A DNA stretch of 64,000 nucleotides from Saccharopolyspora sp. NFXS83 (GCF_026241095.1 NZ_JAPFGB010000034.1:1-64000), one strand, 5' to 3'; shown: positions 54,955 to 63,897, counted from the first letter of the stretch. Notes: generated by a model not told the origin, from the sequence alone. Made by a program: numbers and translations.

Positions 54955-57390
54955 TCAGCGGCGAGTCCGGCGGGTGGGGGTGGCGGTGGTGGGATCGTCC
55001 GGCCAGGGGTGCTTCGGATATCTGCCTCGGAGGTCGGCGCGGACCTGCGGGTAGCCGGTGGCCCAGAAGGACTCCAGGTCGGAGGTGACCGCCGCCGGGC
55101 GCCCGGCGGGTGAGAGCAGGTGCAGCACCAGGGGAATCCGGCCGCCCGCGAGCATCGGGACCTGGCGCCAGCCGAACACCTCCTGCACCTTCACCGGCAG
55201 CACGGGCCGATCACCCGAGTAATCGATCTTGATCCGGGATCCGGACGGCACCTCGACGCTCTCCGGCGCGAGCTCGTCGAACCGGGCCGCCTGGTCCCAC
55301 GGGATCAGCCTGCGCAGCCCGCCCCTGGCGGAGATCCGCGCCAGGTCCGCCCGCTTGCGGGCGCGGGACAACTCCGGTTCCAGCCAGGAGTCCACATCGG
55401 ACAACAGCGATTCGTCGTCGACGGCGGGCCACGGTTCGCCGAGCACCGAGCGCAGGAATCCGATGCGGTCCCGCAGCCGGGCCGCGTCCTGGCTCCACCG
55501 CAGCAGGTCCGGCCCGTCGGCGCGGAGCCCGTCGAGCAGCGCCGCCCGCACCAGCGCCGGATCGGGTTCGCGCAGCGGCCTGCTGTCCACGGTGATCGCG
55601 CCGATCCGCTCCTCCCGCACCGCCCGCACGTCGCCGCCGGACCAGCCGACCTCGTCGCGCACGGTGAGCAGCGGGGCCGCCACGCGCCGGGCCAAGTCCT
55701 CGTCGGCGGGAGCGGCGAGTCGCACCGTGCCGTGCGCGGCACCGGGACTGCGGTCGGCGACCGCCACCGCGAGCCACTCCGCGTGCCGCAGCGGCGACCC
55801 GGTCGGCACCTCGACGGCCGTGCCCGACGCCATCAGGTAGATCGGCGAGTCCGGCGCCCGGCGGCGAGCGAGGCGCTCCGGGAAGGCGAGAGCGACGATC
55901 TCGGCCGGGTCCGCCCTCCCCTGCCGCGCCGGCTTCTCCGAGCGCGCGGCAAGCCTGCGGGATTCCCGCCGCCACCGATCGGCGCCGGGCCCGCCGCGGC
56001 GCAGCCGAGCCAACGCGGAGTCCACATCGGACTCGGAGGTCACCGTGTCGTCGTCGAGCAGCGCCACGACCTCGCTCGCCGCCCGAGCCCCGGCCAGTTC
56101 GGTGCCGTCGAGCAGCGCTCGCGCCAGCCTCGGATGCAGCCCGAGCTCGGCCATCCGCCGCCCCCTGCCGGTCACCGCACCATCGGAGTCCAGCGCGCCG
56201 AGCCCGCGCAGCACCTCGTGCCCGGCGGCCAGCGGACCGGTCGGCGGCTCGTCCCACCAGGTCAACGCGGAACCGTCCGGAGTTCCCCAGCAGGCCAGCT
56301 CCAGCGCGAGGCGGGTGAGCTCGGCGGTGCGGATCTCCGGCTCGGCGAACGCGGGCAACGTGCTGTGCTCGTGCTCCGGCCAGCAGCGGTAGGCGAGGCC
56401 CGGCCCTTGTCGCCCGGCGCGGCCCGCCCGCTGCTCGGCGCCCGCCTGCGACACGCGCACCGTGGCCAGGCCCGCCAGCCCGCGCCGGGTGTCCACGCGG
56501 GACACCCGGGACATCCCGGAGTCGACGACCGCGCGCACGCCCGGCACCGTCAGGCTCGACTCGGCGACGGCCGTCGCGAGCACCACCTTGCGCCGCTTCC
56601 CCTCGCGCAGCGCGGAATCCTGCTCGGCGTGCGGGAGTCGGCCGTGCAGCGGGAGGACGTCCACATCGGACAGTCCGGACAGCGCGGCGGCCACGCGGCG
56701 GATCTCGCCCGCACCGGGCAGGAAGGTGAGCACGTCACCGTCCTGCTCGTCGAGCGCGGTCCGCACCGCCCGCGCCACGCACGCCTCGAGCCGCTCGCCC
56801 CGGTTCGGCGGCAGGTAGCGGTGCTCGACCGGGTAGGTGCGCGCTTGCGCGTGCAGCACCGGGGCGCCGCCCAGCACCTCCGCCGCACGGGTGGCCGCGA
56901 TCGTCGCGGAGGTCGCCAGCAGCCGCAGGTCCGGGCGCAGCCCGTCGCGGGCGTCGAGCAGCAGGGCCAGCAGCAGGTCCGCGTCGAGGTGGCGCTCGTG
57001 GCACTCGTCGAGCACCACCACATCGACCCCGGAGAGCTCCGGGTCCGCCTGCAACCGCCGCACCAGCAGGCCCGAGGTGACGACTTCGACGACGGTGCGC
57101 GGCCCCCGCACGTGCTCCCCGCGCACCGAATACCCCACGCGCTCACCGACGTCCTCCCCGACCAGCTGCGCCATCCGGCGAGCAGCCGCGCGGGTCGCCA
57201 GCCGCCGCGGCTCTGCCACCACCACGCGCAGCCCGCGCTGCGCCAGCGCCAGCGGCACCAGCGTCGTCTTCCCGGTGCCCGGCGGAGCGACCAGCACCGT
57301 GGTGCCGTGCTCGGCGAGCGCGTCGGCGACCTCGCCGAGCACCGGGCGCACCGGCAGGTCCGGCAGCGGGAGGGAGGAGAAGTCGGTCAT
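54955..57390 (-). CDS. hrpB: ATP-dependent helicase HrpB
   Basis: An 811-residue DExH-box helicase. Walker A is VAPPGTGKTTLVPLALAQ (Lys41), Walker B is VVVLDECHERH (DECH), motif III is LLATSATIAATRAA, and motif VI is AGAEQRAGRAGRQGPG. The HrpB-specific C-terminal domain is present (ESVEVPSGSRIKIDYSGDRP, LPVKVQEVFGW). Length matches E. coli HrpB. ATG at 57390 is taken as the start because homology begins there; an upstream GTG at 57450 overlapping marR is possible. Role in RNA metabolism is not well defined in actinobacteria. Confidence 0.9.
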   Translation of the reverse strand: MTDFSSLPLPDLPVRPVLGEVADALAEHGTTVLVAPPGTGKTTLVPLALAQRGLRVVVAEPRRLATRAAARRMAQLVGEDVGERVGYSVRGEHVRGPRTVVEVVTSGLLVRRLQADPELSGVDVVVLDECHERHLDADLLLALLLDARDGLRPDLRLLATSATIAATRAAEVLGGAPVLHAQARTYPVEHRYLPPNRGERLEACVARAVRTALDEQDGDVLTFLPGAGEIRRVAAALSGLSDVDVLPLHGRLPHAEQDSALREGKRRKVVLATAVAESSLTVPGVRAVVDSGMSRVSRVDTRRGLAGLATVRVSQAGAEQRAGRAGRQGPGLAYRCWPEHEHSTLPAFAEPEIRTAELTRLALELACWGTPDGSALTWWDEPPTGPLAAGHEVLRGLGALDSDGAVTGRGRRMAELGLHPRLARALLDGTELAGARAASEVVALLDDDTVTSESDVDSALARLRRGGPGADRWRRESRRLAARSEKPARQGRADPAEIVALAFPERLARRRAPDSPIYLMASGTAVEVPTGSPLRHAEWLAVAVADRSPGAAHGTVRLAAPADEDLARRVAAPLLTVRDEVGWSGGDVRAVREERIGAITVDSRPLREPDPALVRAALLDGLRADGPDLLRWSQDAARLRDRIGFLRSVLGEPWPAVDDESLLSDVDSWLEPELSRARKRADLARISARGGLRRLIPWDQAARFDELAPESVEVPSGSRIKIDYSGDRPVLPVKVQEVFGWRQVPMLAGGRIPLVLHLLSPAGRPAAVTSDLESFWATGYPQVRADLRGRYPKHPWPDDPTTATPTRRTRR

Positions 57391-57436
57391 CGCAGCACAG
57401 TGTCCAGGTCGTTCGCCGCAGGCCGGGAGCTCGGGC

Positions 57437-57880
57437 TCATTCGGGGTCACCGGCGAGGTTGTCGGTGCACCGGATCAGCAGGTCCGCCAGCAGGGCACGC
57501 TCCTCGGCGCCGAACCCGGCCAGCATCCGCTCCTCCACCGCGGTCATCACGTCACCCGCCCTGGCCAAGCGCTGTTCGCCGAGCGAGGTCAGCCGAGCCG
57601 GTTTCGCCCGCCCTGCCGCGGGACGGTCGGCGACCTCCACGAGGCCGCCGCCGCGCAGGCCCGCGAGGACGTCCTGCAGCGACTGCCGGGTGACGAAGCA
57701 GAGCCGCGCCAGCTCCGCCGAGGACGCTCCCGGATGTTCGTGGAGGGCGTTGAGCACCGCGTACTGCGAGATCGTGACGCCGCTGTCGCGCAGTTCGCGG
57801 TCGGCTTCGTGGCGCAGCATCTGCTGGACGCGCTTGACCAGGTATCCGGGCCGATGCTCGGTGTGTCCTTCTTGACTCAC
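57437..57880 (-). CDS. MarR-family regulator
   Basis: A 147-residue MarR protein. The winged HTH is in about residues 30-90: ISQYAVLNALHEHPGASSAE, LARLCFVTRQSLQDVLAGLR, GLVEVADRPAAGRAKPARLT. The start is GTG at 57880, just after a partial half-site (AGGATCCTGAC). It is divergent from the monooxygenase-type gene at 57942, separated by a palindrome it probably binds. A longer upstream frame exists but has no ribosome site or homology. Confidence 0.85.
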   Translation of the reverse strand: MSQEGHTEHRPGYLVKRVQQMLRHEADRELRDSGVTISQYAVLNALHEHPGASSAELARLCFVTRQSLQDVLAGLRGGGLVEVADRPAAGRAKPARLTSLGEQRLARAGDVMTAVEERMLAGFGAEERALLADLLIRCTDNLAGDPE

Positions 57881-57906
57881 GTAAGGATCCTGACACAAAC
57901 TGGTGG

Positions 57907-57924
57907 ATGTCAGGAACCTGACAT
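57907..57924. promoter_or_regulatory. Probable MarR operator
   Basis: ATGTCAGGAACCTGACAT, 8-bp perfect arms with an AA centre, in the 61-bp gap between the divergent marR and monooxygenase-type genes. A second half-site, ATCCTGACA, lies at 57888-57896. Confidence 0.75.
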
Positions 57925-57941
57925 ACCGAGAGGATCCGAGA

Positions 57942-58277
57942 ATGCCGAGCACCATCGAGCAGAACGCGCCGCTGGCGACCCTGATCAACGTCTTCACCGT
58001 GCGCCCGGAGCGACAGCGCGAGCTCGTCGACCTGCTCAACCGCGCGACGGAGGAGGTCATGATCACGCTGCCCGGCTTCGTGTCCGCCAACATCCACGCC
58101 AGCACCGACGGCACCAAGGTCGTCAACTACGCCCAGTGGAGCGACGCGGACGCGTTCCAGGCCATGCTCGCCAACCCGGTGGCGCAGCCGCACATGAGCG
58201 CCGCAGCCGAAGTCGCCAAGTCCTACGAACCCCACCTCTACGCGGTCGACGCGGTGCACTCGGTCGACGACATCTGA
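57942..58277 (+). CDS. Antibiotic biosynthesis monooxygenase (ABM) domain protein
   Basis: A 111-residue single ABM domain (ferredoxin-like dimeric barrel): LATLINVFTVRPERQRELVD, GFVSANIHASTDGTKVVNYA, QWSDADAFQAMLANPVAQPH. Related proteins oxidise quinones or aromatic metabolites without a cofactor, or act in stress responses. It is probably controlled by the divergent MarR through the intervening palindrome. The start is ATG with GAGAGG upstream. Confidence 0.82.
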   Translation: MPSTIEQNAPLATLINVFTVRPERQRELVDLLNRATEEVMITLPGFVSANIHASTDGTKVVNYAQWSDADAFQAMLANPVAQPHMSAAAEVAKSYEPHLYAVDAVHSVDDI

Positions 58278-58294
58278 GACCGAGCCGAGCGGGA

Positions 58295-59551
58295 TCAGCG
58301 CGGCGGGAGGCGGTGGCGGATGTGGTCCAGCACGTCGGACAACGTCGAGGGCAACGCCTCCCCCGGCCCCCTGGCGACGGCGCGGCGGAGTCGGTTCTCG
58401 GTCCGGACCGAGTGCATCTGGCCGAGCATCGGCGCCACCGCGATCGCCGCCCGTTCGGCCTCCGCGACGGCACCGGCTGCCAGCGCCGAATCGAGCAGGC
58501 ACGCGCGGTGGATGTAGAGCGCCCACCGCTGGCTCTCCCGCCCGGCTGCCAGGTCCACCGCGCTGCTCAACAACGGCAAGGCTTCCGCGTGCCTGCCGAG
58601 CGACGCGTACATGCTCCCGGCGTGCCCGTCGAGCTCCCGCGCGTTGAACCACCACGCCCAAGCGGGATCGCGGTTGCTGACACCGTCGCCGAACGTCGCT
58701 CGCGCGCGGTCGAACGCGCTCCGCGCCGCCGACTCATCCCCGAGGTGCCCCAGCGCACGCGCCTGTCGAAGCCGGAACAACGCCCGCACCCGAATGGGAA
58801 CTCGGGGCTCCTCACCGAACCGTTCGGAGATCCGGAGCGCCTCCCGCTGCCGCCCGGAGTACGTGCCCGCCAATGCCTGGTTCGACAGGATGAACCACTG
58901 CATCGACGTGTCACCGGCGATCTGCGCCAACATCAGCGCTTCCGAGTTGATCAGCCTCGCCTCGTCGTGGCGCTGCGCGTCGATGAGCATCCACCCCGCG
59001 ACCTCGCCCAGCTCCGCCGTCGCCGCCTCCAGGTCGCGCTCCACCTCCACCCGGTAGCGCCCCGAAGCCAGAACCCGTTGCGCATCGCGGAAACGCCGCA
59101 CCACGGCATCGACCACCTCACCCGAGCCCAGCAGCGAATCCATCCGCACGAACTGCGCGATCGCACCGCGCAGCGAAGCCACGAAGTCCGCGTCGGCGGG
59201 AGGCCCGCCGTCCGCCGAGCCAGGACCGATCGGGTCCAAGACCGCCTCAGCGGGCTCGACGGGTACCTCGTCAGCAGCGGATCGCGTTGGCACGAAGCCC
59301 AATTCCGCATCCGACGACGCGCCCAGCACCGCCCGCAGGGCCGCCCGGTACGGACCCGAAGGGCGGCGCACCGCCCCGCGCTCCCACTTCGCCAGCAGGT
59401 GCGGGTCGAGGTCGTGGCGCTTGCCGGTCTCCCGCCACAACCACGACGACACCGCCGAAGCGAGCTCGGATCGGGACATCGGTTCGCCCGGCGCACGCCG
59501 GGACGCGGTGCGCAACCGCGCCTCCCGCAGGCTTTCGTTGGGTTGACCCAC
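58295..59551 (-). CDS. XRE-type regulator with TPR-like sensor domain
   Basis: A 418-residue protein. The N-terminal helix-turn-helix (EPMSRSELASAVSSWLWRET, LDPHLLAKWERGAVRRPSGP) matches the Xre-like domain used by actinomycete TPR regulators. The C-terminal 250 residues are helical repeats, e.g. ATAELGEVAGWMLIDAQRHD, LSNQALAGTYSGRQREALRI, AGSMYASLGRHAEALPLLSS. The start is GTG at 59551, but the ribosome site is weak. Divergent from three tiny overlapping genes, which are likely targets. Function unknown. Confidence 0.8.
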   Translation of the reverse strand: MGQPNESLREARLRTASRRAPGEPMSRSELASAVSSWLWRETGKRHDLDPHLLAKWERGAVRRPSGPYRAALRAVLGASSDAELGFVPTRSAADEVPVEPAEAVLDPIGPGSADGGPPADADFVASLRGAIAQFVRMDSLLGSGEVVDAVVRRFRDAQRVLASGRYRVEVERDLEAATAELGEVAGWMLIDAQRHDEARLINSEALMLAQIAGDTSMQWFILSNQALAGTYSGRQREALRISERFGEEPRVPIRVRALFRLRQARALGHLGDESAARSAFDRARATFGDGVSNRDPAWAWWFNARELDGHAGSMYASLGRHAEALPLLSSAVDLAAGRESQRWALYIHRACLLDSALAAGAVAEAERAAIAVAPMLGQMHSVRTENRLRRAVARGPGEALPSTLSDVLDHIRHRLPPR

Positions 59552-59616
59552 GGTTACCCATGATGACCACCCGGCCGACCTGGAGTCCACGCACCCTCGG
59601 TGACGATCCTGCGACC

Positions 59617-59859
59617 ATGAGTGATCGAACATCCGAAGTGCACTGGGTCGGCGGCAGGCACGCCGCCGTCGGCCACGCGGTTCCCGCGCGGTGGCGGTGG
59701 TCGCCGGGCTGCACGACGCGGGCCGTGTGCGGCACCGAGATCCGACCGGCGTGGCCCGGCTACCTGCTGCCGCCGGGCGTGTGCCCCGACTGCCGGGCCC
59801 GGACGGGCACCGCACCGCCGCTCGACGAGCGCCGCCCGGCACCGAGGTGGCAGCCGTGA
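59617..59859 (+). CDS. Small CxxC protein, 80 aa
   Basis: An 80-residue protein with a WVGGRHAAVGHAVPARWRWS N-terminus, CTTRAVCGTEI, and a CPDC knuckle (GVCPDCRART). The spacing resembles a minimal zinc ribbon, as in the 59-residue protein at 27196. The ATG is 65 bases from the divergent XRE-TPR start. Its TGA overlaps the next start (GTGA), so the three tiny genes form an operon. Function unknown. Confidence 0.6.
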   Translation: MSDRTSEVHWVGGRHAAVGHAVPARWRWSPGCTTRAVCGTEIRPAWPGYLLPPGVCPDCRARTGTAPPLDERRPAPRWQP

Positions 59860-60071
59860 TCTTCTTCGCCCGCTACCGGAGCACCGCGCTCGGCGTTTCC
59901 GGCTTGATCAGCCACGCCTTCGAGATCCAGCACCCGTCGGCGCGCGGCCGGGAACTGACCTCGCTGTGCGGGCAGACGTTCCCGCCCGGTGTGCTCGCCG
60001 TGCTGCCCGGCTGGACGGGGAACCGCTGCCCGGCCTGCGCACGGCTGAAGTCTCGGAGCGAACACCGATGA
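59856..60071 (+). CDS. Small CxxC protein, 71 aa
   Basis: A 71-residue protein sharing the same plan: a His-rich middle (ISHAFEIQHPSARGREL), then TSLCGQTFPPG and a terminal CPACARLK knuckle. GTG start overlaps the upstream stop (GTGA) and its own stop overlaps the following ATG (ATGA), which argues for real, coupled genes. Function unknown; a zinc-binding accessory of the neighbouring regulator is a guess. Confidence 0.6.
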   Translation: MIFFARYRSTALGVSGLISHAFEIQHPSARGRELTSLCGQTFPPGVLAVLPGWTGNRCPACARLKSRSEHR

Positions 60072-60244
60072 GCTCCGGCGCGGAGTTCACCGCTGACGAG
60101 CGGGCGGATCGTGACGCCCGGACCGGCCACGGCCCGGCCTGGGTCCGCCTGTTCAGCGGCGACCTCGCCGCCGCGGCGCCGCCCGGCGGTGCTCCCGACC
60201 TGGTGACGCTGGGGGTGGTGCTGACCCGGTTGCGGGAACTCTGA
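60068..60244 (+). CDS. Small acidic protein, 58 aa
   Basis: A 58-residue protein, ATG overlapping the upstream stop (ATGA). Sequence includes FTADERADRDARTGHGPAWV, RLFSGDLAAAAPPGG and VTLGVVLTRLREL; no cysteines. It ends 54 bp before the dienelactone hydrolase gene. It resembles no family I know; kept because of the coupled overlap and consistent codon usage. Confidence 0.5.
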   Translation: MSSGAEFTADERADRDARTGHGPAWVRLFSGDLAAAAPPGGAPDLVTLGVVLTRLREL

Positions 60245-60298
60245 CGCCACCCACCCCACCCGCTGCCGACCGCCACCGGGAAGTGGTCCAATCGGGGC

Positions 60299-60997
60299 AT
60301 GGCTGAGAACCCACTGCAGAACGTGACCTTCCCCAGCAACGGGGGCACCGCGCACGGCTACCTCGCGCTGCCCGAGTCCGGGAGCGGCCCCGGAGTCGTG
60401 GTGATCCAGGAGTGGTGGGGCCTGACCGACCACATCGCCGACGTCACCAACCGGCTCGCCGCCGAAGGCTTCGTCGCGCTCGCCCCCGACCTCTACGGCG
60501 GGCGCACCACGCACGACTCCGACGAGGCCGGTCAGCTCATGCAGGACCTGCCGGTGGACAAGGCCGCCACCGACCTCGGCGGCGCGGTGGACTACCTGCT
60601 GTCCCACGACGCCGTCACCAGCAGCAAGATCGGCTCCGTCGGCTTCTGCATGGGCGGCGGGTTCGTGCTGGTGCTCGCGGCTCAGCAGGGCGACAAGATC
60701 GGTGCCGCGGTGCCGTTCTACGGCGTGCTCGGCGAGGACTACCCGAGCTTCGAGAACCTGACCGCACCGCTGCTCGGCCACTTCGGCGAACAGGACTCGA
60801 TGGCCCCGCCGGACGCGGTGGAAGCCCTGGCCGACCGGATCGAATCCGAGTCCGGAACGCGCCCCGACTTCCGGATCTACCCGGCCGGGCACGCGTTCTT
60901 CAACGACGAGAACCACATGGGCACCTACGACCCGGTGCAGGGCGCGAAGGCGTGGGGCGCCACGCTCGAATTCCTCCGCGCCAAGCTGGAGGGCTGA
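60299..60997 (+). CDS. Dienelactone hydrolase family protein
   Basis: A 232-residue alpha/beta hydrolase of the DLH family. The cysteine nucleophile is in GSVGFCMGGGFVLVLA, with QEWWGLTDHIADVTNRLAAE, APDLYGGRTTHDSDEA, GHFGEQDSMAPPDAVEAL (Asp) and YPAGHAFFNDEN (His). Classical members open dienelactones in chlorocatechol degradation, but most actinobacterial paralogs are of unknown substrate. Monocistronic with its own terminator. Confidence 0.9.
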   Translation: MAENPLQNVTFPSNGGTAHGYLALPESGSGPGVVVIQEWWGLTDHIADVTNRLAAEGFVALAPDLYGGRTTHDSDEAGQLMQDLPVDKAATDLGGAVDYLLSHDAVTSSKIGSVGFCMGGGFVLVLAAQQGDKIGAAVPFYGVLGEDYPSFENLTAPLLGHFGEQDSMAPPDAVEALADRIESESGTRPDFRIYPAGHAFFNDENHMGTYDPVQGAKAWGATLEFLRAKLEG

Positions 60998-61005
60998 ACC
61001 CCGCC

Positions 61006-61037
61006 GGCGCCGGTCACCGCACGTCGTGACCGGCGCC
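61006..61037 (+). terminator. Terminator after the dienelactone hydrolase
   Basis: GGCGCCGGTCAC and GTGACCGGCGCC, 12-bp perfect stem with an 8-base loop, 9 bases after the stop codon. Confidence 0.75.
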
Positions 61038-61099
61038 GTGCCCGTCGTCACCCGAACGCGACCGCTGGCGGCGACGCGGAGTCTCCCTAAGCTGGGACG

Positions 61100-61729
61100 A
61101 TGGGCGAACCGCGCAGGCTCGAACCGGCCACAGTGGTGGCCGAGGCGGTGCGGGTGCTCGACGAGCACGGCCTCGACGCGGTCACCCTGCGGGCGGTGGC
61201 CGACCGGCTCGGCGTCCGGATGAACACCGTGCTCTGGCACGTGAAGAGCAAGGCACGACTGCGGGAACTGATGGCGGACGCGCTGATCGGTGAGATCGGC
61301 TTCGACGACCTTCCTGGGCCGTGGGAGCCACGGGTGCGCGAACTGTTCCACCGGCTGCGGCGAGTGCTGCTGGCGCATCGCGACGGCGCCGCCCTCGTCA
61401 CCGGGACCTACGCGCTCGAACCGCACGTCCTGCGCTTCGCCGAAGAGCTCGCCACGACGCTGCTGCGCGGCGGGCTCGCGGCGCGGGAGGCGTCGTGGGC
61501 GGTGTGGACCTCGCTCTACGTCACCCTCGGGCTGGTGCAGGAGGAACAGGCCCCCTCCGGCCCCCGCCCCGCCGCGCTCCGGGAGGCGGTCGACGAGCGG
61601 CGGTACCCGGCGCTGCACGGCATCCTCGGCGAGTTCACCGGAACGGACTTCGCCGCGCGCTTCGACTTCGCCATCACCGCCCAGCTCGCCGCCCTCCGCG
61701 AACACGCCCAGCGTCCCCCGAGCCCGTGA
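61100..61729 (+). CDS. TetR-family regulator
   Basis: A 209-residue TetR protein of the TetR_C (tetracycline-repressor C domain) type. The HTH is residues 10-50: VVAEAVRVLDEHGLDAVTLR, VADRLGVRMNTVLWHVKSKA. The ligand domain has LLRGGLAAREASWAVWTSLY and ITAQLAALREHAQ. No efflux pump gene adjoins it, and the flanking genes are terminated on both sides, so its target is probably elsewhere. ATG at 61100; the ribosome site is weak. Confidence 0.85.
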   Translation: MGEPRRLEPATVVAEAVRVLDEHGLDAVTLRAVADRLGVRMNTVLWHVKSKARLRELMADALIGEIGFDDLPGPWEPRVRELFHRLRRVLLAHRDGAALVTGTYALEPHVLRFAEELATTLLRGGLAAREASWAVWTSLYVTLGLVQEEQAPSGPRPAALREAVDERRYPALHGILGEFTGTDFAARFDFAITAQLAALREHAQRPPSP

Positions 61730-61748
61730 TTCCGCCCGGCGAGCGGGG

Positions 61749-62165
61749 TCAGGTTCCGCAGCCGCCCCCGTCGTCGTCGCGGTCCGGTTCGGAGCTGTAG
61801 CCGAGGTCGCCGCGGTGGACCGGGGCGGCGCGGGCCACGACGCAGTCCTCGTAGCCCCCCGGCTCGCGCGGCTGCGCCGGTTCCGGGGCGGAGATCCACC
61901 CGGGCGCCTGGGCCTCGTAGGTCGCGGCGGGCGGCAGCGTCGGCCGCGGGACGGCCTCCGGTTCGAGCACGTCCGCATCAGGCTCCACCTGCCCGGTCGG
62001 CACCGGCCGGGACGACTCGTCCTCCGGCGGCTCCGCGCACGAGACCGCGAGTCCGACCACGAACAGCAGGGCGAAGACACCACCGATGCCCCACGTCCAC
62101 TGGCGCCGATCCGGCCGCAGGTGTGACGACGCGGTCGGCGACTGCGGGAAGGTCCGCGTACTCAT
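61749..62165 (-). CDS. Membrane-anchored excalibur-domain protein
   Basis: A 138-residue protein with a short cytoplasmic N-terminus, one membrane segment (WGIGGVFALLFVVGLAVSC), a Pro/Glu-rich linker (VPTGQVEPDADVLEPEAVPR) and a C-terminal excalibur-like domain: YEDCVVARAAPVHRGDLGYS then EPDRDDDGGGCGT, with the calcium-binding DxDxDGxxC loop and its paired Cys. The final CE is CG here. Probably an extracytoplasmic calcium-dependent surface protein. ATG at 62165; a longer frame to 62249 lacks a ribosome site. Confidence 0.78.
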   Translation of the reverse strand: MSTRTFPQSPTASSHLRPDRRQWTWGIGGVFALLFVVGLAVSCAEPPEDESSRPVPTGQVEPDADVLEPEAVPRPTLPPAATYEAQAPGWISAPEPAQPREPGGYEDCVVARAAPVHRGDLGYSSEPDRDDDGGGCGT

Positions 62166-62391
62166 GTCCGCTTTCTCTTTTCCGCCCCGGGCAGGGGCGC
62201 ACCGTGCCCGGTGCTGTTCACCGGGCTCGATGACCATGTCGCCGGACACGGACGGTCGTTACGGAATGCACCCTGTCGGCCTAACCGGGCCGCAATGGTG
62301 CACTTGGCCGCCATCGATGGCCCGCACGAACACGGATCGCCCTCCCCGGGACCAGTCGCCGACGGCCGATCGGAGGCATCCCGGCGCGAAG

Positions 62392-62427
62392 CGGGGCCCG
62401 TGGCGCGAACGTGCGCAACGGGCCCCG
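62392..62427 (-). terminator. Terminator after gnd
   Basis: CGGGGCCCGT and ACGGGCCCCG enclosing a nested GCGC/GCGC stem, 34 bases past the gnd stop on the minus strand. Confidence 0.6.
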
Positions 62428-62460
62428 GAGCCTTCGCTCACGAACCGATCACCGGGTGCG

Positions 62461-63897
62461 TCAGGCGGATTCCTCGGTGCGGTTGGTGTCCCACCGGGTG
62501 TGGAACGAGCCCTCGACGTCGGTGCGGCGGTAGGTGTGCGCGCCGAAGTAGTCGCGCTGGGCCTGCGTCACCGCCGCCGGGAGGCGCTGCGCCCGCAGCG
62601 CGTCGTAGTACGACAGCGCGGCGGAGAACCCGGGCGTGGGGATGCCCAGTTCGGCGCCGGTGGCCACCACCCGTCGCCACGCGTCCTGCGCGTCGGCGAG
62701 TTCGCGGGAGAACTCCGCGTCCGCCAGCAGCGTGGGCAGCGAGGGGTCGTTGCCGTAGGCGTTGCGGATCCGGTCCAGGAACGCGGCGCGGATGATGCAG
62801 CCGCCGCGCCAGATCGTGGCCATCGCCCCGAGATCGACGTCCCAGCCGTACTCCCGGCTGCCCACCGAGATCATGTTCCAGCCCTGGGCGTAGGACACGA
62901 CCTTCGACGCGTACAGCGCCTTCTCGACGTCCTCGGCCAGCCGCTTCGCATCCTCAGCGGACAGCTCGGCGGGCTGCGGACCGGCCAGGCCCTGCGCGGC
63001 CTCGCGCAGGTCGCCGTGCCCGGACAGGCTGCGCGCGAACACGGCCTCGGCGATGCCGTTGACGGGCACGCCCAGCTCCAGCGCGGTCTGCACCGTCCAG
63101 CGGCCGGTGCCCTTCTGCTCCGCCTGGTCCTGGATGACGTCCACGAACGCGGAACCGGTGCGGGCGTCGGTGTGCGTGAGGACTTCGGCGGTGATCTCCA
63201 CCAAGTACGAGGCGAGCCTGCCCTGGTTCCAGCCGCGGAACACCTCCGCGATGCGCGCCGGGTCCAGCCCGCCCGCGCGGCGCAGCAGGTCGTAGGACTC
63301 GGCGATCAGCTGCATGTCGGCGTATTCGATGCCGTTGTGCACCATCTTCACAAAGTGCCCGGCACCGCCGGGGCCGACGTGGGTGCAACAGGGCGTGCCG
63401 TCCACGTGCGCGCTGATCTTCTCCAGCATCGGCCCGAGCGATTCGTAGGCCTCGGCGGAGCCGCCGGGCATGATCGACGGCCCGTTGAGCGCGCCCTCCT
63501 CGCCGCCGGAGATGCCGGTGCCCACGAAGTGCAGGCCGCGCCCGCGCAGCTCCTCGTCGCGGCGGCGGGTGTCCTCGAAGTGCGCGTTGCCGCCGTCGAT
63601 GATCACGTCGCCCTCGTCGAGCAGCGGGGCCAGCTCGTCGATCACGGCGTCGGTCGGCCCACCGGCCTTGACCATGATGACGACCCGGCGGGGCCGCTCC
63701 AGCGACGCGACGAGGTCGGCCGCGGACTCGGCGGCGACGAACTCACCTTCCTCCGCGAAGCGCTCCATGAACTCGTGGGTGCGGCCGACGGAGCGGTTGT
63801 GCACGGCGACGGTGTAACCGTTGCGCGCGAAGTTGCGGGCCAGATTGCGCCCCATCACGGCAAGGCCGGTGACGCCTACCTGCGCCAGCTTCGACAT
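62461..63897 (-). CDS. gnd: 6-phosphogluconate dehydrogenase, decarboxylating
   Basis: A 478-residue homodimer-type enzyme of the oxidative pentose phosphate pathway, producing ribulose-5-phosphate, CO2 and NAD(P)H. The coenzyme motif is GVTGLAVMGRNLARNFARNG, with IIDGGNAHFEDTRRRDEEL, GTGISGGEEGALNGPSIMPG, and catalytic GHFVKMVHNGIEYADMQLI (Lys, His, Glu). C-terminal NRTEESA replaces the longer tail of some members. Length matches the long (E. coli/LldGND) type rather than the short GndA. ATG at 63897, behind CGAAAGAGG. Confidence 0.96.
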   Translation of the reverse strand: MSKLAQVGVTGLAVMGRNLARNFARNGYTVAVHNRSVGRTHEFMERFAEEGEFVAAESAADLVASLERPRRVVIMVKAGGPTDAVIDELAPLLDEGDVIIDGGNAHFEDTRRRDEELRGRGLHFVGTGISGGEEGALNGPSIMPGGSAEAYESLGPMLEKISAHVDGTPCCTHVGPGGAGHFVKMVHNGIEYADMQLIAESYDLLRRAGGLDPARIAEVFRGWNQGRLASYLVEITAEVLTHTDARTGSAFVDVIQDQAEQKGTGRWTVQTALELGVPVNGIAEAVFARSLSGHGDLREAAQGLAGPQPAELSAEDAKRLAEDVEKALYASKVVSYAQGWNMISVGSREYGWDVDLGAMATIWRGGCIIRAAFLDRIRNAYGNDPSLPTLLADAEFSRELADAQDAWRRVVATGAELGIPTPGFSAALSYYDALRAQRLPAAVTQAQRDYFGAHTYRRTDVEGSFHTRWDTNRTEESA

